Shown here one piece after another: positions 23,653 through 33,864 of a stretch of DNA of 64,000 nucleotides (position 1 is its first letter; each line of letters starts with the position of its first letter). The translations under genes and the position numbers were made by a program. Under the pieces are notes generated by a model. The model made no database searches, was not told the origin of the DNA, and worked only from the letters and a program-made list of their open reading frames with translations. The stretch covers positions 1 through 64,000 of the forward strand of contig NZ_CANMDU010000011.1 in assembly GCF_947496775.1 (NCBI RefSeq), given 5' to 3'. This DNA comes from an uncultured Maribacter sp. (GTDB taxonomy: Bacteria; Bacteroidota; Bacteroidia; Flavobacteriales; Flavobacteriaceae).

Positions 23653-26619
23653 CTACCCTTTTACTGGTGCGGATTTTTCATAATTAAATAATTCATCAAT
23701 ATTCATTTCTTGCACTTTTCCTAACTTCTTTAAGGCTTTAAAATCTATATCTTTTTTGTTACCAATTACCATCACATTATAATTTTCTCCCTTTATATTA
23801 CTATTAAAAAAAGTTTTTAAATCACTCAATTTCATATCTTTAATAGCATTATACATATCTTCTCTATTATCATTATCATACCCTCTTTTCTTTAAAGATT
23901 CATAGGTCCAGAAGATATTAGATTTTGTAATTCTTTGTGCTGCTATTTTTTTTAAAGTTGCTTCTTTTGCATGATTAAATTGTTCTTCGGCTTCGGGCAT
24001 ATTCGTCATAAGTTCCATCATTGCATCTACAGCTTCCGGTAATTTATTAGCTTGCGTGCCCACATAAGCCATAATATAATCTGAATTTCCTTTTTCTCTT
24101 GCATTGCTATACCTAGAGAAGGCAGAATAGGCTAAAGATTTAGATTCCCTAATTTCCTGAAAAACTATTGAAGATGACCCGCTTCCAAAATAAGTATTAA
24201 ATAATCGTGAAACTGCCATTTTTTTAGCATCGAACTCTGCTCCTTTTGCTAATAATAACATCTCACTTTGTACCATATCGTAATCCACAAAATAAACATT
24301 ACCTCCAGTTTCATTTTCAACATACTTTTTTCTTTCTGGATACTCTTTCAATGCGTTAACATCAATAGCATGGTTTTTATTCAATGAAGTTAAAGCATTG
24401 TCTATATCTTTACCATAATAAAAAATACGCTGTTTATACTCTTTTAACATTTTTACTTTTTCTACTAATTCCTTCGGAGTTATAGCCCTTAATTGAGACA
24501 TACTATAAATATCTCTTAAACGAGAATTACCCCCATATTTACTGTAACTCATAAGTCCATTCCAAAATATATTGCCCTTCTGGGTTTTAGAATCCTGTCT
24601 ACCTTTAAGAATTTTGTCCACGTATTTATCATACGATTCTTGATCAGGAACAGCATTTGCCCAAAGATGCTCTAACAATTCCAAACCAGCATTTAAATTT
24701 TCTTTTAATCCAGAAATACCAACATATGTTTTGTCATCGGCTGCATTTACCGAATATGATATTCCAATTTTATAAAATTCTTGTTTTAGTTCTTCTGGAG
24801 AAAACTTATCGGTCCCTAGATAATTTAAATAACCGGCCGCTAAAGATACCATTGGGTCATTATCCTTACCCATATCAAAAATGATACTTAAATTAAAGAT
24901 ATCATTATTTGGATTTTCGATATAAGATACTTTTAAACCATTTTCTGTTTTTGTTTCCTTAATAGCAGATTTATAATCTACATATTGAGGTTTTAAATTT
25001 GGAGAGGAAACGGCATTAAATTCCTTTAAAAAGTTCGATTCTTTATCTCTATTTAATTTAATAGGAGTAATTCCTGGATTTTCGACTTTTATTATATTCT
25101 TATCTTCTCCCTTAATTTTATGAACCTCTACATAGTTATCCCCGTATAATTCATTTGCAAAAGCTACTACTTGTTCTTTTGTAATTTTTTTCATCTCATC
25201 TAACATACCCAATCGGCTATTCCAGTCTTGAAAACCAATAAAAGCATCTAAATATTCGTAAGCCGTAGAGGATGATTTTTCAAAAGATTTAATTTTAGAA
25301 AGACGCAAATCATTCACAACAGCACCAAGTAACCAATCTTCAAATTCCCCTTTTTTAATTTTATCAACTTGTTCTAACAACAAATCTCTGACTTCATCCA
25401 AAGTTTGCCCTTGTTTTGGCATACCGTAAAGTAAATGAAATCCATAATCGTTATCAAAATTGGTATAAGAAGATGCATTCTGCACCATCTGTTTTTGATT
25501 CAGGTTTAGATCTATTAATCCTGCACTAGAATTAGCTAACATATAATCTATTAATGTTACCATTACCTCCTGCTTATCTCCTTTTCCTTTAGTTCTAAAA
25601 GCAACATAAACCGATTCTGCTGTTGGTCCATAAACTTCCTTTTTTACAGAAGCTGCTAATGGAATCTCTTCCGGAAAAGTTGGATGAATAACCTCCTTAT
25701 TTTTGTAGGTACCAAAAGCAGAATTTACTTTTTTAATAGTTTCTTCAAAATCAATATCTCCAACCATTATAACAGCCATATTATTGGGTACGTAATAGGC
25801 ATCAAAATAAGCATGAATGGCCTCCATAGACGGATTTTTTAAATGTTCCGATTTACCAAGAGTTGTTTGCGTACCATATGGATGATTTGGGTATAACCCT
25901 TCTAAAACAGCGTAATATTGTTTTCTACTATCACTATCCTGCCCCCTATTAAATTCCTCATATACGGCTTCTAATTCCGTATGAAAAAGTCGCAAGACTA
26001 ACGTTTTAAAACGCTCACTCTCTACACTTAACCATTTATCCAGTTCATTGGAAGGTATTTTATTAACATAAACTGTTTGCTCGTTAGATGTAAAAGCATT
26101 GGTGCCTTCTGCACCCAAGGAACCAACCATTTTATCGTATTCATTAGCTATAGCAATACCTGAAGCTTTTAAGGAAATGGAATCAATTTTTTTATAAATT
26201 TCCTTTTTCTTTATAATGTCTTTTTCTTTTTTATGAGCCTCATATAAATTAGAAATTTCTTTTAATAAAACATTTTCCTTTTCAAAATCCTGCGTACCAA
26301 TTTTATCTGTTCCTTTAAAAACCATATGTTCCAGATAATGCGCCAATCCAGTATTGTCAGCAGGGTCATATTTTGAACCAGCCCGTACAGCAATTAAGGT
26401 TTGTATTTTTGGTTCCTCGGCATTTTTTCCCAAATACACTTTTAACCCATTTTCTAGAGTATACAGTCGTAAACCGGTTGGGTCATTTTTGACAGTTTCA
26501 TAGGTAAAACCATTAGCATCTTTTATAGAAGAAGAAATATAACCTTCCTTTTCTGTGTTTGTTTTACAACTTAGCAAAAATAGTAAGCTAAGAATTGAGC
26601 TAAAAAGTACTTTTTTCAT
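23653..26619 (-). CDS. M16 (pitrilysin/insulinase) family metalloprotease, lipoprotein
   Basis: The 988-residue single-chain protease has a lipoprotein signal (FLLSC, Cys 18), then the inverted zinc motif HxxEH at residues 94-98 (HYLEH) and the downstream Glu in VYEEFNRG, making the N-terminal half catalytic. The C-terminal half is the inactive M16C-type clamp domain (RESKSLAYSAFSRY near 870). It degrades peptides in the periplasm or at the outer membrane face. It stands alone between terminators, downstream of sucD. Confidence 0.92.
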   Translation of the reverse strand: MKKVLFSSILSLLFLLSCKTNTEKEGYISSSIKDANGFTYETVKNDPTGLRLYTLENGLKVYLGKNAEEPKIQTLIAVRAGSKYDPADNTGLAHYLEHMVFKGTDKIGTQDFEKENVLLKEISNLYEAHKKEKDIIKKKEIYKKIDSISLKASGIAIANEYDKMVGSLGAEGTNAFTSNEQTVYVNKIPSNELDKWLSVESERFKTLVLRLFHTELEAVYEEFNRGQDSDSRKQYYAVLEGLYPNHPYGTQTTLGKSEHLKNPSMEAIHAYFDAYYVPNNMAVIMVGDIDFEETIKKVNSAFGTYKNKEVIHPTFPEEIPLAASVKKEVYGPTAESVYVAFRTKGKGDKQEVMVTLIDYMLANSSAGLIDLNLNQKQMVQNASSYTNFDNDYGFHLLYGMPKQGQTLDEVRDLLLEQVDKIKKGEFEDWLLGAVVNDLRLSKIKSFEKSSSTAYEYLDAFIGFQDWNSRLGMLDEMKKITKEQVVAFANELYGDNYVEVHKIKGEDKNIIKVENPGITPIKLNRDKESNFLKEFNAVSSPNLKPQYVDYKSAIKETKTENGLKVSYIENPNNDIFNLSIIFDMGKDNDPMVSLAAGYLNYLGTDKFSPEELKQEFYKIGISYSVNAADDKTYVGISGLKENLNAGLELLEHLWANAVPDQESYDKYVDKILKGRQDSKTQKGNIFWNGLMSYSKYGGNSRLRDIYSMSQLRAITPKELVEKVKMLKEYKQRIFYYGKDIDNALTSLNKNHAIDVNALKEYPERKKYVENETGGNVYFVDYDMVQSEMLLLAKGAEFDAKKMAVSRLFNTYFGSGSSSIVFQEIRESKSLAYSAFSRYSNAREKGNSDYIMAYVGTQANKLPEAVDAMMELMTNMPEAEEQFNHAKEATLKKIAAQRITKSNIFWTYESLKKRGYDNDNREDMYNAIKDMKLSDLKTFFNSNIKGENYNVMVIGNKKDIDFKALKKLGKVQEMNIDELFNYEKSAPVKG

Positions 26620-26699
26620 TGAAATTTATTTAAAAAAATTAGTCTAATGTAATTTACGTAATTATTAGGGGAACTAATTCTAAAATATAATGTAAAAAA

Positions 26700-26731
26700 A
26701 ATCCATCATTCTAATGTAAGAATGATGGATT
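26700..26731 (-). terminator. Terminator after sucD
   Basis: A perfect 13-bp stem (AATCCATCATTCT / AGAATGATGGATT) with a six-base loop lies 46 bases after the sucD stop, with an A-run on the plus strand (U-run in the minus transcript). Confidence 0.85.
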
Positions 26732-26776
26732 ATATGTAAGTACTAATTGTAAAATATTTAACACATAGTGTGCTAT

Positions 26777-27649
26777 CTATCCCATTACTTCTTTTACTTT
26801 AAGTCCAATTTCTGCCGGAGAATCTACAACATGAATTCCACATTCTCTCATAATTGCTTTTTTAGCTTGCGCAGTATCATCACTACCACCAACAATAGCA
26901 CCCGCATGCCCCATAGTTCTTCCTGCAGGAGCAGTTTCCCCTGCTATAAAACCAACTATTGGTTTTTTACTACCACTTTCTTTGTACCACTTAGCAGCAT
27001 CTGCTTCTAATTGACCACCTATCTCTCCAATCATAACCACACATTCCGTTTCGGAATCGTTGATTAAAAGCTCTACAGCTTCTTTAGTTGTTGTGCCAAT
27101 AATTGGGTCACCACCAATACCAATTGCAGTAGTTATTCCTAATCCTTGACGAACTACTTGATCTGCAGCCTCATATGTTAATGTCCCTGATTTAGACACA
27201 ACCCCTACATTACCTTTTTTAAACACAAAACCTGGCATAATACCAACTTTAGCTTCACCTGGTGTAATTACACCTGGACAGTTAGGACCTACTAATCTAC
27301 AGTCCATATCCTTAATATAGTTAGCTGCTTTTACCATATCGGCAACAGGAATACCTTCTGTTATAGTTATTATAACTTTTATTCCTGCATTAGCAGCTTC
27401 CATAATTGCATCGGCAGCAAAAGCTGGTGGAACAAAAATTATAGTAGTATCTGCTCCTACTTTTTCAACCGCTTCTAGAACGGTATTAAAAACAGGTTTA
27501 CCTAAGTGCTCTTGCCCTCCTTTACCAGGAGTAACACCACCAACAACATTGGTTCCGTAGTCTATCATTTGACCAGCGTGGAAAGTTCCTTCACTTCCTG
27601 TAAATCCTTGTACTATTATTTTAGAATCTTTGTTAACTAGAACACTCAT
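26777..27649 (-). CDS. sucD: Succinate-CoA ligase (ADP-forming), alpha subunit
   Basis: SucD, 290 residues, interconverts succinyl-CoA and succinate with substrate-level phosphorylation in the TCA cycle. Seen: [21 protein letters not shown] (CoA-binding loop), [30 protein letters not shown], and the phosphohistidine motif GHAGAIVGG near the C-terminus. The beta subunit gene sucC is not in this window. Has its own TAnnTTTG box and terminator, so it is transcribed alone. Confidence 0.97.
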   Translation of the reverse strand: MSVLVNKDSKIIVQGFTGSEGTFHAGQMIDYGTNVVGGVTPGKGGQEHLGKPVFNTVLEAVEKVGADTTIIFVPPAFAADAIMEAANAGIKVIITITEGIPVADMVKAANYIKDMDCRLVGPNCPGVITPGEAKVGIMPGFVFKKGNVGVVSKSGTLTYEAADQVVRQGLGITTAIGIGGDPIIGTTTKEAVELLINDSETECVVMIGEIGGQLEADAAKWYKESGSKKPIVGFIAGETAPAGRTMGHAGAIVGGSDDTAQAKKAIMRECGIHVVDSPAEIGLKVKEVMG

Positions 27650-27676
27650 ACGATTTTATCTTTTTTTTGAACAGCA

Positions 27677-27684
27677 CAAAAATA
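27677..27684 (-). promoter_or_regulatory. -7 promoter box of sucD
   Basis: The minus strand reads TATTTTTG (TAnnTTTG), 27 bases upstream of the sucD ATG. No clear TTG -33 box was found. Confidence 0.5.
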
Positions 27685-27748
27685 TGCGTTTGTAAATGAT
27701 TTTTAAAATATTCTTCTTTTAAATTTACTCGATAATCGAGATTTAAAT

Positions 27749-27815
27749 TTTCCTAGGATTGCCTCTAAATAAAACTAATGGCTAATTAATACCTTATAAA
27801 GTTACCTCAGGTGGT
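27749..27815. repeat. Dispersed intergenic repeat, copy A
   Basis: TTGCCTCTAAATAAAACTAAT followed by AATTAATACCTT matches, with few differences and the same spacing, copy B at 39890-39960. It lies between sucD and the lpxD-like gene. Confidence 0.5.
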
Positions 27816-28748
27816 TTATTTTTCTATCTTTTTTATAAGGTCTGGAATTTTTTTTACGTAGGCCAATTGCTTTAGTTTTTCACGCGATTCTTCTATTGGA
27901 GTTCCAAAATAGCTTTTACCACCTTCAACAGATTTTGTTACACCTGTTTGCCCCATAATAACCGCTTTTTTTCCAATAGTTATACCGCTATTAGTACCTA
28001 CTTGCCCCCACAAGGTTACTTCATCTTCTATAATAACGCAACCCGCTATTCCTGTTTGCGAAGCTATTAAGCATTTTTTTCCAATCACAGTATCATGACC
28101 TACATGTACCTGATTATCTAACTTACTTCCTTCTCCTATAGTTGTATCGCCTGTAACCCCTTTATCAATAGTACAGAGAGCTCCTATATCCACATTATCG
28201 GCTATAACAACTCTACCTCCAGATATCAACTTATCAAATCCCTCTGGTCTATTTTTATAATAGAATGCATCTCCTCCTAAAACGGTTCCTGCATGAATAG
28301 TTACGTTATTTCCAATAATACAATTATCGTAAATTGCTACGTTAGAATGTATTAAACAGTCTTTACCAATCGTTACATTATTTCCAACAAAAGCATTAGG
28401 TTGTATTAATGTTCCTTCACCAATCTTAGCACTTTGCGCGATAGAGTTATTAGAATACTCAAATGGACGGAAATGATTGGTGAGTTTATTAAAATCGCGA
28501 AAAGGATCATCGGATACTAACAAGGCTTTTCCCCTAGGGCAATCAACTTTCTTATTAATTAAAATAGTTGAAGCTTTTGATGTTAATGCTTTATCGTAAT
28601 ATTTAGGGTGATCTACAAAAACGATATCACCAGTTTCTACTACATGAATCTCATTCATACCAGTAACCAAAAAATCTTCTTCCCCAACATATTCCGATTG
28701 AATTATTTGAGAAATTTCTTTTAAAGTATACGTTTTAGGAAATTTCAT
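27816..28748 (-). CDS. LpxD-like left-handed beta-helix acyltransferase (second paralog)
   Basis: The 310-residue protein has an LpxD-type N-terminal uridine-binding-like domain (about 1-95: IVFVDHPKYYDKALTSKASTILINKK) and hexapeptide repeats from about 100 to 265 (IGEGTLIQPNAFVGNNVTIG, LIHSNVAIYDNCIIG, VHVGHDTVIG). H in HVGHD matches the catalytic His region of LpxD. It differs from the LpxD at 31551 and is shorter. It lies in the lipid A operon after efp; its substrate may be the same glucosamine with a different acyl chain, or another UDP-sugar. Confidence 0.8.
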   Translation of the reverse strand: MKFPKTYTLKEISQIIQSEYVGEEDFLVTGMNEIHVVETGDIVFVDHPKYYDKALTSKASTILINKKVDCPRGKALLVSDDPFRDFNKLTNHFRPFEYSNNSIAQSAKIGEGTLIQPNAFVGNNVTIGKDCLIHSNVAIYDNCIIGNNVTIHAGTVLGGDAFYYKNRPEGFDKLISGGRVVIADNVDIGALCTIDKGVTGDTTIGEGSKLDNQVHVGHDTVIGKKCLIASQTGIAGCVIIEDEVTLWGQVGTNSGITIGKKAVIMGQTGVTKSVEGGKSYFGTPIEESREKLKQLAYVKKIPDLIKKIEK

Positions 28749-28761
28749 TGTAGAAAAAATA

Positions 28762-29328
28762 TTATTCTTTTACTCTTTCCATGTAAGCACCTTTTTCGGT
28801 ATCTACTTTTATTTTATCTCCTTCATTGATAAATAAAGGAACATTTACTTCTGCTCCAGTTTCTACTTTTGCCGGTTTAGTTGCATTTGTGGCCGTATTT
28901 CCTTTTACCCCTGGCTCTGTATACGTTACTTCTAAAACAACACTTGCAGGCATATCAACAGATAAAGGCATACTATCCTCTGTATTGAACATAATCTTTA
29001 CGATAGTCCCTTCTTTTAATAAGCCTGGAGCATCTAAAGCACTTTCTTGCAACGTAATTTGATTATAATCATCTGTATTCATAAAATGATAGGTTTCTCC
29101 TTCTGGATACAAAAACTGATAAGAACGTGTTTCTACACGAACATCCTCAATTTTATGACCTGCTGAAAAAGTATTATCTAAAACTTTTCCTGAAGAAACA
29201 CTTTTTAATTTCGTACGTACAAAAGCAGGACCTTTACCCGGTTTTACATGTAAAAACTCTATTATCTTATAAATATCATTATTATAACGAATGCATAATC
29301 CTTTTCTAATATCTGATGTTGATGCCAT
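28762..29328 (-). CDS. efp: Translation elongation factor P
   Basis: EF-P, 188 residues, rescues ribosomes stalled at polyproline. The KOW-like domain holds the loop lysine motif HVKPGKGPAFVRTKLK at about 27-42; OB domains follow with FLYPEGETYHFMNTDDYNQI and the C-terminal GAEVNVPLFINEGDKIKVDTEKGAYMERVKE. Lies between lpxA and the second lpxD-like gene, an arrangement of lipid A genes and efp that suggests co-transcription. Confidence 0.97.
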   Translation of the reverse strand: MASTSDIRKGLCIRYNNDIYKIIEFLHVKPGKGPAFVRTKLKSVSSGKVLDNTFSAGHKIEDVRVETRSYQFLYPEGETYHFMNTDDYNQITLQESALDAPGLLKEGTIVKIMFNTEDSMPLSVDMPASVVLEVTYTEPGVKGNTATNATKPAKVETGAEVNVPLFINEGDKIKVDTEKGAYMERVKE

Positions 29329-29370
29329 ATTCTATTGTTAGTTTAAGTTTTTGGTAAAATGAACTACCGT

Positions 29371-30156
29371 TTAATTATTACTGAAATATCCTTTCATAAT
29401 ACCACGCTGCGAATCCCTAATAAATTGAAGAATTTCATCTCGTTCCGGAGTTGCTTCCATCTCAGCTTCAATAATTTGAACCGCTTGCGTATTATTATAA
29501 CTTTTCTGATATAGTATTCTATAAATATTTTGAATTTCTCTTATTTTATCAGAAGGTATTCCTCTTCTTCTTAAGCCCACGGAATTAATTCCAACATAAG
29601 ATAATGGCTCACGAGCAGCTTTTACAAAAGGAGGAACATCTTTACGTACTAAAGACCCTCCAGTAACAAAGGCATGCTGACCAACAGAAACAAATTGATG
29701 CACAGCCACCAAACCAGCCAATATTACATTATCTCCAACAGTAACATGACCCGCGAGAGTAGAATTATTTGAAAAAATGCAATTATTACCTACTAAACAA
29801 TCATGTGCCACGTGGCAATACGCCATTATTAAACAGTTTTTTCCAATAACGGTTTTCATTCTATCGGAAGTTCCTTTATGTATCGTAGCACATTCCCTAA
29901 TAGTTGTATTGTTTCCAATTTCTACTGTAGTTTCCTCTCCTTCATACTTTAAATCTTGAGGTGGTGCAGAAATTACTGCACCTGGGAAAATATTGCAATT
30001 TTTGCCAATTCTAGCTCCTTCCATAATGGTAACATTGGACCCTATCCAAGTACCATCGCCAATAGTTACATTATTGTGTATTGTTGTAAATGGCTCTACT
30101 ACAACATTCTTTGCTATTTTAGCGCCAGGATGAATGTAGGCTAAAGGTTGATTCAT
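29371..30156 (-). CDS. lpxA: UDP-N-acetylglucosamine O-acyltransferase
   Basis: LpxA, 261 residues, begins lipid A synthesis by acylating UDP-GlcNAc at O-3. Left-handed beta-helix of hexapeptide repeats (about 5-180) with the catalytic His in YCHVAHDCLVGN, followed by HQFVSVGQHAFVTGGSLVRKDVPPFVKAAREPLSYVGIN and the C-terminal helical bundle. One base separates it from the lpxC-fabZ gene. Confidence 0.97.
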   Translation of the reverse strand: MNQPLAYIHPGAKIAKNVVVEPFTTIHNNVTIGDGTWIGSNVTIMEGARIGKNCNIFPGAVISAPPQDLKYEGEETTVEIGNNTTIRECATIHKGTSDRMKTVIGKNCLIMAYCHVAHDCLVGNNCIFSNNSTLAGHVTVGDNVILAGLVAVHQFVSVGQHAFVTGGSLVRKDVPPFVKAAREPLSYVGINSVGLRRRGIPSDKIREIQNIYRILYQKSYNNTQAVQIIEAEMEATPERDEILQFIRDSQRGIMKGYFSNN

Positions 30157-30157
30157 A

Positions 30158-31558
30158 TTATTTCTTTTTAGCTATTTGCGCCATTAATTCAGCTTCACAA
30201 ACTAATTTATTATTTGCATATGCATACGCTTGCATATGACATATTCCTCTTCTTATTGGGGTAATTAAGCTACAATGAAATACTAAAGTATCTCCAGGTA
30301 ACACTTTTTGCTTAAACTTTACATTATCCATTTTCATGAAAAATGTTAAATAATTCTCCGGATCAGGAACTGTACTCAAAACCAAAATACCACCTGTTTG
30401 TGCCATTGCCTCTACTTGAAGAACTCCGGGCATTACAGGAGCTCCAGGAAAATGTCCTTCAAAAAAAGGCTCATTCATAGTAACATTTTTCATACCTACC
30501 ACATGGGTATCTGAAAGTTCCAAAATTCTATCAATTAATAAAAATGGAGGTCTATGCGGTAGCATATCCATTATCTGATGAATATCCATCAGTGGTGGCA
30601 AGTTTAAATCATAAGAAGGTATTTTATTACGCTTTTCTAATTTTATGATTTTAGCTATTTTCTTGGCAAACTGTGTATTTACATAGTGTCCAGGTTTATT
30701 TGCTATTACTTTTCCTCTAATACGCGTACCGGCAAGAGCTAAATCTCCAATAACATCTAATAATTTATGCCTTGCCGCCTCATTTGGTTGGTGCAAGGTT
30801 AAATTATCTAAAATTCCATTTGGTTTTACAGAAAGCTTTTCTTTATTAAAAGCCTTCAATAATTTTTTCATGGTATCCTCTGAAATTTCTTTATCTACAT
30901 ATACAATAGCATTATTTAAATCTCCTCCTTTAATAAGCCCATGCTCTAACAATGCTTCTAACTCATGAAGAAAACTAAATGTTCTAGCGTCTGCAATTTC
31001 ACTCTTAAATTCGCTTAATTTTTCTAAAGTTGCATTTTGAGTACCAAGAACTTTAGTCCCGAAATCTACCATGGTAGTTACCATATACGTATCCGAAGGT
31101 ATTATAGTTATTTCACTACCAGTCGCTTCGTCTTTATATGATATAACATCTTTTACAATATATTCCTCTCTTTCAGCTTCTTGCTCTACTATACCAGCTT
31201 CTTCCAGGGATTTTACAAAAAACTTAGAAGAACCGTCCATAATAGGAGGTTCAGGTGCATTTAATTCAATTAAAACATTATCAATCTCTAAACCAACTAA
31301 AGCCGCTAAAACATGTTCCGAGGTCTGAATTTTAACACCTTGCTTCTCTAAATTTGTACCTCGTTGTGTATTAACAACATAATTCGCATCTGCTTCTATT
31401 ATAGGCTCTCCTTCTATATCTACTCGCTTAAAAGCGTATCCATGGTTCTCCGGAGCTGGTACAAATTTAAGTGTTACATTTTCTCCCGTATGTAAACCTA
31501 CACCGGTCAAAATAACTTCTTTTCCAATTGTTCTTTGGTTTTGCGTTGTTTTACTCAC
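30158..31558 (-). CDS. lpxC: Fused UDP-3-O-acyl-GlcNAc deacetylase / 3-hydroxyacyl-ACP dehydratase
   Basis: A 466-residue LpxC-FabZ fusion typical of Bacteroidota. LpxC part (about 1-305): GVGLHTGENVTL, SEHVLAALVGLEIDN with the first zinc His, and HKLLDVIGDLALAG with the second His and the Asp. FabZ part (about 325-466): LPHRPPFLLIDRI, and EPFFEGHFPGAPVMPGVLQVEAMAQTGG with the catalytic His and Glu. It couples the committed lipid A step with fatty-acid elongation. Its start overlaps the lpxD stop by eight bases. Confidence 0.98.
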   Translation of the reverse strand: MSKTTQNQRTIGKEVILTGVGLHTGENVTLKFVPAPENHGYAFKRVDIEGEPIIEADANYVVNTQRGTNLEKQGVKIQTSEHVLAALVGLEIDNVLIELNAPEPPIMDGSSKFFVKSLEEAGIVEQEAEREEYIVKDVISYKDEATGSEITIIPSDTYMVTTMVDFGTKVLGTQNATLEKLSEFKSEIADARTFSFLHELEALLEHGLIKGGDLNNAIVYVDKEISEDTMKKLLKAFNKEKLSVKPNGILDNLTLHQPNEAARHKLLDVIGDLALAGTRIRGKVIANKPGHYVNTQFAKKIAKIIKLEKRNKIPSYDLNLPPLMDIHQIMDMLPHRPPFLLIDRILELSDTHVVGMKNVTMNEPFFEGHFPGAPVMPGVLQVEAMAQTGGILVLSTVPDPENYLTFFMKMDNVKFKQKVLPGDTLVFHCSLITPIRRGICHMQAYAYANNKLVCEAELMAQIAKKK

Positions 31559-32582
31559 AATGATTTTTTTTTTCCAATTGATTTATTTTACTAACTAATT
31601 TGGGTAAATTTTTAAAATGAACATAAGACTTATTGTAATCCCCATAATTTAATGCTGGTGATCCTTGCAATATTTCATTATCCTTTACATTTCTACCAAT
31701 ACCAGATTGGGCTTGTATTCTAACATTATCACCTATAGTAATATGCCCTACGATGCCTACCTGCCCGCCAATCATACAATTCTTGCCAATTTTAGCAGAG
31801 CCAGCAATACCAGTTTGAGCTGCTATAACCGTATTCTCTCCTATTTCTACATTATGCGCTATTTGTATCTGATTATCTAGTTTAACGCCTTTTCTTAGAA
31901 TTGTAGATCCCAATGTCGCCCTATCTATGGTTGTACCTGCTCCAACATCAATATTATCTTCTAATATAACATTTCCAGTTTGCGGAATTTTACTAAATGA
32001 CCCATCTTTATTGGGTGCAAAACCAAAACCATCTGAACCAACAATAGCACCACTATGAATAGTACAATTATCGCCAATAATAGATTCTGAATAAATTTTT
32101 GCACCTGGAAATATGGTACAATTACTTCCTATTGTTACATTATCTCCGATATAAACATTTGGGTAAACTTTTACATTACTATTAAGAACTACGTTAGCTC
32201 CTATATATGCAAATGCCCCTATGTAAACATCTTTCTCGTATTTTGCGGAATCGGCAATAAATACAGGGTTTTCAATTCCATGTTTATTATTCTTTACTTC
32301 ATTATAATACTCCAATAGTTTAGAAAAAGATTCATAAGCATTATCTACTTTAATAAGAGTAGTAGATAAATCTTGCTCAGGAATAAAGTCTTTATTCACT
32401 ATTGTAACCGAAGCTTTTGTCGTATAAATATGTGAAGTATATTTAGGGTTAGCTAAAAAGGTTAATGCCCCTTTTTCTCCCTCTTCAATCTTGGCTAGTT
32501 TATGAACGGCAATTTCTGGGTTTCCTTGAATTTCCCCTTCCAATATGCCTGCAATTTGACCCGCTGTAAATACCATGAGCAC
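31551..32582 (-). CDS. lpxD: UDP-3-O-(3-hydroxyacyl)glucosamine N-acyltransferase
   Basis: LpxD, 343 residues: N-terminal nucleotide-binding domain (EIQGNPEIAVHKLAKIEEGEKGALTFLANPKY), hexapeptide beta-helix about 105-290 with DGFGFAPNKDGSFSKIPQTGNV and the catalytic His region QIAHNVEIGENTVIAAQTGIAGS, and a short C-terminal helix. Third step of lipid A synthesis. It lies 17 bases after the HD-domain gene and overlaps lpxC-fabZ. Confidence 0.97.
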   Translation of the reverse strand: MLMVFTAGQIAGILEGEIQGNPEIAVHKLAKIEEGEKGALTFLANPKYTSHIYTTKASVTIVNKDFIPEQDLSTTLIKVDNAYESFSKLLEYYNEVKNNKHGIENPVFIADSAKYEKDVYIGAFAYIGANVVLNSNVKVYPNVYIGDNVTIGSNCTIFPGAKIYSESIIGDNCTIHSGAIVGSDGFGFAPNKDGSFSKIPQTGNVILEDNIDVGAGTTIDRATLGSTILRKGVKLDNQIQIAHNVEIGENTVIAAQTGIAGSAKIGKNCMIGGQVGIVGHITIGDNVRIQAQSGIGRNVKDNEILQGSPALNYGDYNKSYVHFKNLPKLVSKINQLEKKNHCE

Positions 32583-32599
32583 AAAAGTAAGAAAAATAG

Positions 32600-33835
32600 T
32601 TAAACGTAATCTTTAGGGTAGCAGATATAATATTTGGTTACCGTCTTAGATAATGCCTTAATATTTAAATAATCCGATAACTTAGCTACATCGCTAACTT
32701 TTCCATTCTTTTTAAGAATGTTAATGGTCTGATACTCCTTATTATAAGCTTTATTCTTAATCTCTCCAGTAAATACAAAATAGTTTGTTTCTTCGTCCGT
32801 TAGATTATTTTTTTCCTTAATTTTTTTAAAATGTTTATTCAGTTTAGCATCAGATATAGGTTCATTTTTAACTTTTACGTGTAATAACCTTCTATTTATA
32901 ACCATTTGACACAATTGAGACAAAACAAAATCATTACACTCTTGCCAATTCTTTATTGCAGAGAGTATATCTATGTCATCTAGTTTTGAGAATTTTATTA
33001 AAACTTCTAAGTCAAAATTATTTATATCTACTTTGTTTTCTAAAAAGTAGAGCAAATTTTTACTACAATCTAACACTTCTCCTCGTAAAATTAACTCTTT
33101 GGAACGTTTTAAAATTCGCATGAGCAATTGTTCTGCAGCAACTCCTGTTTTATGTAGGTATACCTGCCAATACATAAATCTACGAGCCATAATAAATTTC
33201 TCTACACTATAAATCCCCTTCTCCTCTAATACCAACTCCCCGTCTACTACATTTAACATAGTAATAAGCCTTTCTGCGTTGGTATTGCCTTCTGCAACTC
33301 CGGTATAAAAACTATCTCTCTTTAGATAATCTAGCCTATCCATATCTAATTGACTAGAAACTAGCTGATTCAAAAACTTTTTTGGGTAGTTTCCGTTAAA
33401 TATTTCCAGGGCAAGCGTTAAACTTCCGTTAAACCTTTTATTCAGTTCTTCCATAAAACATAAAGAAATATGTTCATGATGCACTCCTTCTACAATACTA
33501 TGCTCCATAGCATGCGAAAATGGTCCGTGGCCAATATCATGCAAAAGAATAGCTATTAAGAGTCCTTCTTCTTCTTCTTTAGTCAATTCAACCTGCTTAA
33601 AACGAAGTACTTGTATAGCTCTTTGCATTAAATGCATACAACCTAAAGCATGATGAAAACGAGTATGATGTGCTCCGGGGTAAACTAAATAAGACATACC
33701 CATTTGCGAAATTCGCCTTAAGCGCTGAAAAAAAGGATCTGCAATTAGATCAAAGATTAATGTACTTGGAATTCTAATAAATCCGTAAATTGGATCATTA
33801 AATATTTTAAGTTTATTAGATTTTATCAAAATCAA
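32600..33835 (-). CDS. HD-domain phosphohydrolase
   Basis: The 411-residue product begins KLKIFNDPIYGFIRIP and has the HD metal-binding motifs: HTRFHHALGCMHLM near 57-70 and ILLHDIGHGPFSHAMEHSI near 95-113, then LDMDRLDYLKRDSFYTG. It belongs to the dNTPase/SAMHD1-like HD family; the substrate may be a (d)NTP or other phosphate ester. No ATG is available; TTG at 33835 is the likely start, only about 14 bases after the -7 box. It leads the lipid A operon. Confidence 0.9.
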   Translation of the reverse strand: MILIKSNKLKIFNDPIYGFIRIPSTLIFDLIADPFFQRLRRISQMGMSYLVYPGAHHTRFHHALGCMHLMQRAIQVLRFKQVELTKEEEEGLLIAILLHDIGHGPFSHAMEHSIVEGVHHEHISLCFMEELNKRFNGSLTLALEIFNGNYPKKFLNQLVSSQLDMDRLDYLKRDSFYTGVAEGNTNAERLITMLNVVDGELVLEEKGIYSVEKFIMARRFMYWQVYLHKTGVAAEQLLMRILKRSKELILRGEVLDCSKNLLYFLENKVDINNFDLEVLIKFSKLDDIDILSAIKNWQECNDFVLSQLCQMVINRRLLHVKVKNEPISDAKLNKHFKKIKEKNNLTDEETNYFVFTGEIKNKAYNKEYQTINILKKNGKVSDVAKLSDYLNIKALSKTVTKYYICYPKDYV

Positions 33836-33848
33836 TTTTATTTACGCA

Positions 33849-33856
33849 CAAATATA
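33849..33856 (-). promoter_or_regulatory. -7 promoter box of the HD/lpx operon
   Basis: The minus strand reads TATATTTG, an exact TAnnTTTG, in the 29-base gap between the divergent HD and porX starts. The leader to the TTG start would be only about 5-8 bases. Confidence 0.6.
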
Positions 33857-33864
33857 AGTACTAA

